A stretch of 64,000 nucleotides of DNA, from assembly GCF_032884065.1 (NCBI RefSeq), contig NC_088880.1:30345298-30409297 (forward strand), given 5' to 3'. Under the pieces are notes generated by a model that worked only from the letters and a program-made list of their open reading frames with translations, was not told the DNA's origin and did not search any database. This DNA is from Artemia franciscana. Lineage: Eukaryota; Arthropoda; Branchiopoda; Anostraca; Artemiidae. Every line of letters begins with the position of its first letter. Position 1 is the stretch's first letter. Shown piece by piece: positions 60,175 through 64,000 of this stretch. Made by a program: the position numbers and the translations under genes.

Positions 60175-62150
60175 AGGTAAGCTCTCGATTATGCACTGAA
60201 TTAGGTCACGTGGCAACTGTTGTTAGGTGAATTCTGCTGATTGCCTAAAGTCAGAATAACCATCTAAAGTTCAGGACGAGAATATTTTGGAGGTGCTTAT
60301 AATAAATTATTTTATTATTATAATGAGTAAGTTATTATTATTCACACTTTTATTTCCTTATTTTTATTTATACAAATTGTGTTATCGGGTGATCGTAAAC
60401 TCATTTAAGTCACATTGTGCAATGCATTGTTATTATCCATGAAAATAATTTTTATTTCTTAAAATAATTCAGCTTCTTGGAGGATCGTGGATAATTCAAA
60501 AAGGGGAAAATCAACGCGAGAACAATGGAAAGTATCCTATGTTCATTCAAACTATAAAAATTAAGATTGTTTTCTAGATGACCATGGAACACTGCAATCC
60601 TTTTTTTCCAAAATATGAATCTTAAGCAGAGCTGCTTCAAAAGCACCAAAGCTTTGAACCCAAGAGGGGAAAGGGGGGTTAATCTTTTAAAAAATCCTAT
60701 TGTCCAATAAACTTACATTTCAGTCAATAAATAAATGGGCAGAAAATGACCAAATACTCATTCACCTTACCTATTCTGACTGAGATTTTGCTGTTCCGAA
60801 ACAGAATTTAATATTTAGTAGTTGCCAGGTTTTAACGTTTGTTTTAATTTTTAAACCAGCACAGTATAGTACTGTAATCCAATGGTCAATCAAAACTTTC
60901 AGAACAAAATCTCTGATTGTTTAACTCCACAACCCCTCTCCCCTCTGAAAAAATTCATAAAATATAGTAATTCGGAAGATCCTTGCCAATCAAAAGTTTC
61001 TAAAAAGCACTGTGATTGGCTAGCACCCCGTCTTCAGATACAATATAGCATTGTAATTCAGAATATGATTTTCAATTAGAATTTTTTTAATGATACGTTA
61101 TTTTCCATAACATTAAGTAATTTTCCATAATACAATGTTAGACTTTATTTTCCATAACAGAACGTTATTTTACTTATCATAACGTTATTTTCCGTAATTA
61201 AATTTAGATTGGTTAGACTTCATTTTTATCTTAGATTCCGATGTTCAGACCACCTGAAGCTCAATTGTGAAGTGTTTTTAATTCAACCGATTCCTTGATG
61301 CTGACTTATAAATCTCGCTTACTAAAAGTAGAAATCTCGAAAAAATTTTAGAGAAAATCGAAACAAAAGTGAAACGGTACTGAAATAATATCCAACTGAT
61401 CTGAACTAATACTGCAATGTAGGTTCACTTTAAATCACGCCATATTTATTTTTCAATTTCAGAAAAAATTTCATTGCTAAATACCTTTCGAAAAAAAAAT
61501 ATCATGAGGGGTACAAATATACTGCTTTAATAGCTTTCGTATCTTTCAGCGAAAAAGGAAATTCATTTAAAATGAAAAATTAACTGACGAATTCCTTAGT
61601 TACGTTTTTATATATAAATTGCCCTGCAATAGAAAAGTAATTCCAAGCTTACCTCGTGCTTGAAGGGAACAGCAAAGAGCTATAGTTTGTCATTTTTCTT
61701 TCTATGACAGATTATTTTTGATGAAGCAAGTGGTTGTTTGATTTTTTATTATTTTCTTTGTTATTTTTAATATTACAAACTGAGTGTTACAACTGTAGTC
61801 ATATTTAAAATGAAATAAAAATATCAAAAGACGGATAATATTTTTTCAATGAAAATGTATTTTGGTAGAGAATTACAAAAACCTTTGCACAAATAATAAC
61901 ACAAGTCCAAATATTTTGGCTTCATATCCGGAAAGATAATATAGAAAATAAAAAGAAGAAAAAACATTAGATTTTATTACTATTTGTACAAAAAAGCTTC
62001 CTAATTTTTTCTTTCAAAGTTAGATGTTGTATCAAAAGTTTTACCCCCTTTACAATATTTTCACTTCCCTTTAGTTATAAATGGAAAGGCAATTTGACTA
62101 ATTATCATAATAATTTTAATTTTTGTGGGTATTAAATTAGTCAAACTTAT
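60175..62150. other. AT-rich stretch, no gene seen
   Basis: Nothing recognised beyond a cluster of TTATTTTCCATAACA-type repeats at 61095-61200. Confidence 0.4.
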
Positions 62151-62980
62151 AATCCGATATTTCACGATTATGTGACCGTTATGATTGTGTTGACTGCTAT
62201 GATTATAGTGACCGATATATATAAATGTGACCGTTATAATTTTATCCGTCTATTGTCAATACATTTTATGTCTTCCCAAAGGCAGTAACCTATCACAATA
62301 GTTATAGCTTTTGTTTGTAAAAATTAGTCTAAACTCTAATTGGAAATTTTGATGATTATGTGACCGTTGCAATTGTACCCGTCTAGTGGCAGTAATCTTT
62401 GTGTCTTGTGTTTGGTGGTGACCTATTATAATTATTTTAATCTTTGTTTACAATAAATTAATTTATTCAACAAGGGGACATTTTGACGGTTAGGTGACCA
62501 TTATCGACTATTTGGTCATTATTATTGCAGCCGCCTAGTTTCGTTACCCTTTTTGTCTTTTCGTAGGCTGTATTATACGAGAAACACAGTCGAGAACTTA
62601 TCGCGAACATTAGGAATTACCCGTTTTTTACGGTGTTAGTACAATTAGCTTCGGCTCGGTGGAAGAATACATTGTAGCTATAATTTAATTAAATATTCAA
62701 TTGATATTTTGGTTAGGTTAGATAAATTTACGTTACGGTATTATTATAGTTAGTACAACTTATTAACCTTGATGAGAGTGCTGATAAAAAGTTTGATGAG
62801 AATGTTTTCCAAGTACCCATCAAGGTTTGGTTTTGCGGCTTGAAGGCAGAATAACCTAATTTCTAATTTCAATAAGTTATACACAATAGTTATTACAGCT
62901 ATGTAACTCATAATAGCATAACTTATTATAATAGTTATGATTTTTGTTTGCAAAAATTAATCTATGATAACTTTCCTCTT
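62150..62980. repeat. Degenerate ~180-bp repeat
   Basis: Recurring TGTGACCGTTA(T/C)AATT, CCGTCTA(T/G)TG, CACAATAGTTATAGCTTTTG and TTTGTTTGTAAAAATTAGTC blocks at about 62165, 62230, 62350, 62490 and 62900. No coding sequence. Confidence 0.45.
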
Positions 62981-64000
62981 TCAATAAATACTAAGTTCAT
63001 TAGAAATCGATTTATAATCTTTCGTTGTAGTGCAAAGGCTTTAAGCCATGTCTTCGATATGGCTTTTCATGGCAAATTTGTTTTTGCTTTTTAATTTTCT
63101 GGCAGCTCTGGTCTTTCTTTACGCTTTTTAAGACATAAATGGCAAATATGGCACATTTGAAGTGTTTTTTTCCCGAACCCGGTAACAGTTGAATTCTTTA
63201 ACAAAAAAGCCTTCTTTTGCGTGGCTGACTTCTCCTGACAAAGACAAAATGAAAACAATCCTGTATTTCACCAATACTGAGTAAAATATTTTTTTTTAAG
63301 TTAGTTCATTTCGCTTCTCTTCCAAGTCAATCCCTTTCATTCCAACTTCATGTTCAATTGACTTATACACTTAGCAAGACATTATTGTCCAAGTTCATCT
63401 GCCAGTTATCTTCCTCTTGTGTATGCATACTTGATTGGTCCAAATAGATAACCCAAAGTCGACGTCTTATTGAGCACAAGTATAAAAACAAGGCTTAAGT
63501 GACTTTCGTACTGGCTATGCTGGTAGATATCTATGCTAAGGGGTTAGTTATCGTCTAAAATCATCAGAAAATAGGGGGGGAATGTTGAATGGGGATTGAA
63601 GTTTTGATCAAACGTGAAATACTTTCTAGGGAAAGTTTATTAATTTATTTCCAAATATTAATAGTTCATCCAAAAATTTATTTTATTACTGCTGTTTTAC
63701 ATAACGTAGCATAAACTTGCGTAACACTGAATTCTATGTAGATCATGAGTTTACTTGGAACTTACTATGCTATGACAAAAAAAAAGAACTGTTAGACTAC
63801 ATAATTTAATGTAAAAGCTTAAATTTATACTAGTGTGGAAATACCTTTAGAGGTACTCCTAAAGATATATGAAATGCTATCTGATTTCTATGTTGCGCTA
63901 AGATACGTAATAGGTATCAAAAAGATGAATGAACTAAACTGAACCCTTTGATAATTCAATTGGAAATTGTTGCTAGGGGGATATGAAATAGAATCGTATT
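62981..64000. other. AT-rich stretch, no gene seen
   Basis: No coding region, RNA gene or repeat recognised to the end of the window. Confidence 0.4.

Overview
This is a eukaryotic, AT-rich, repeat-dominated window, probably from an invertebrate and most likely an arthropod (a crustacean such as a brine shrimp is a guess from the repeat style, not shown by any marker). There are no bacterial-style operons. Almost everything is mobile-element DNA: rolling-circle Helitrons, pieces of non-LTR reverse transcriptase, tRNA-derived retroposons, foldback/TIR elements and microsatellites. One recognisable cellular gene is present: a UBE2J2/Ubc6-type ubiquitin-conjugating enzyme at about 37.0-37.65 kb (+ strand), intronless and with a one-base frameshift just before its membrane anchor.

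Layout. 0-1.84 kb: relics of non-LTR retrotransposon reverse transcriptase, ending in a 100-N assembly gap (1842-1941). 1.94-13.6 kb: a pile-up of non-autonomous Helitrons in both orientations. Each has a 5' end like TCTATATATATAAAAATAAG, A/T-tract filler, a GTCCCGGTCGTCATTTATATT minisatellite, the last ~55 codons of a PIF1-type helicase, a (TA)n block, and a GC-rich 3' hairpin ending in CTAG. 13.7-22.0 kb (- strand): two decayed coding Helitrons. The first keeps the HUH Rep domain but has lost the helicase Walker A; the second keeps Walker A but has lost Rep. The second also carries a near-perfect 955-bp tandem duplication.

22.8-24.2 kb: four copies of a ~370-bp tandem repeat with a tRNA-like B box. 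24.2-36.3 kb: a large interrupted inverted repeat. The left arm is intact and shows the pre-insertion state of the right arm, which has been split by a small retroposon with target-site duplications, a ~1.7-kb foldback element and two head-to-tail Helitrons joined without a gap. In the loop is a 37-nt 5' half of tRNA-Lys inserted with 15-bp target duplications.

37.0-64 kb: the UBE2J2-like gene, a tRNA-Glu pseudogene, tRNA-derived SINE pieces, a possible 75-nt phase-0 exon at 42850-42924, then many copies of a ~1.7-kb non-coding element (called F1 here) whose ends carry AGTAAGGAGCGAC inverted repeats and long foldback arms. Two degraded segmental duplications and a Harbinger-like MITE follow. 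The last ~4 kb hold nothing recognisable beyond degenerate AT-rich repeats.

The genes do not form a pathway. The coherent biology is Helitron activity: autonomous-type proteins, now broken, and a large progeny of deletion derivatives sharing their two ends, stacked at one another's termini.
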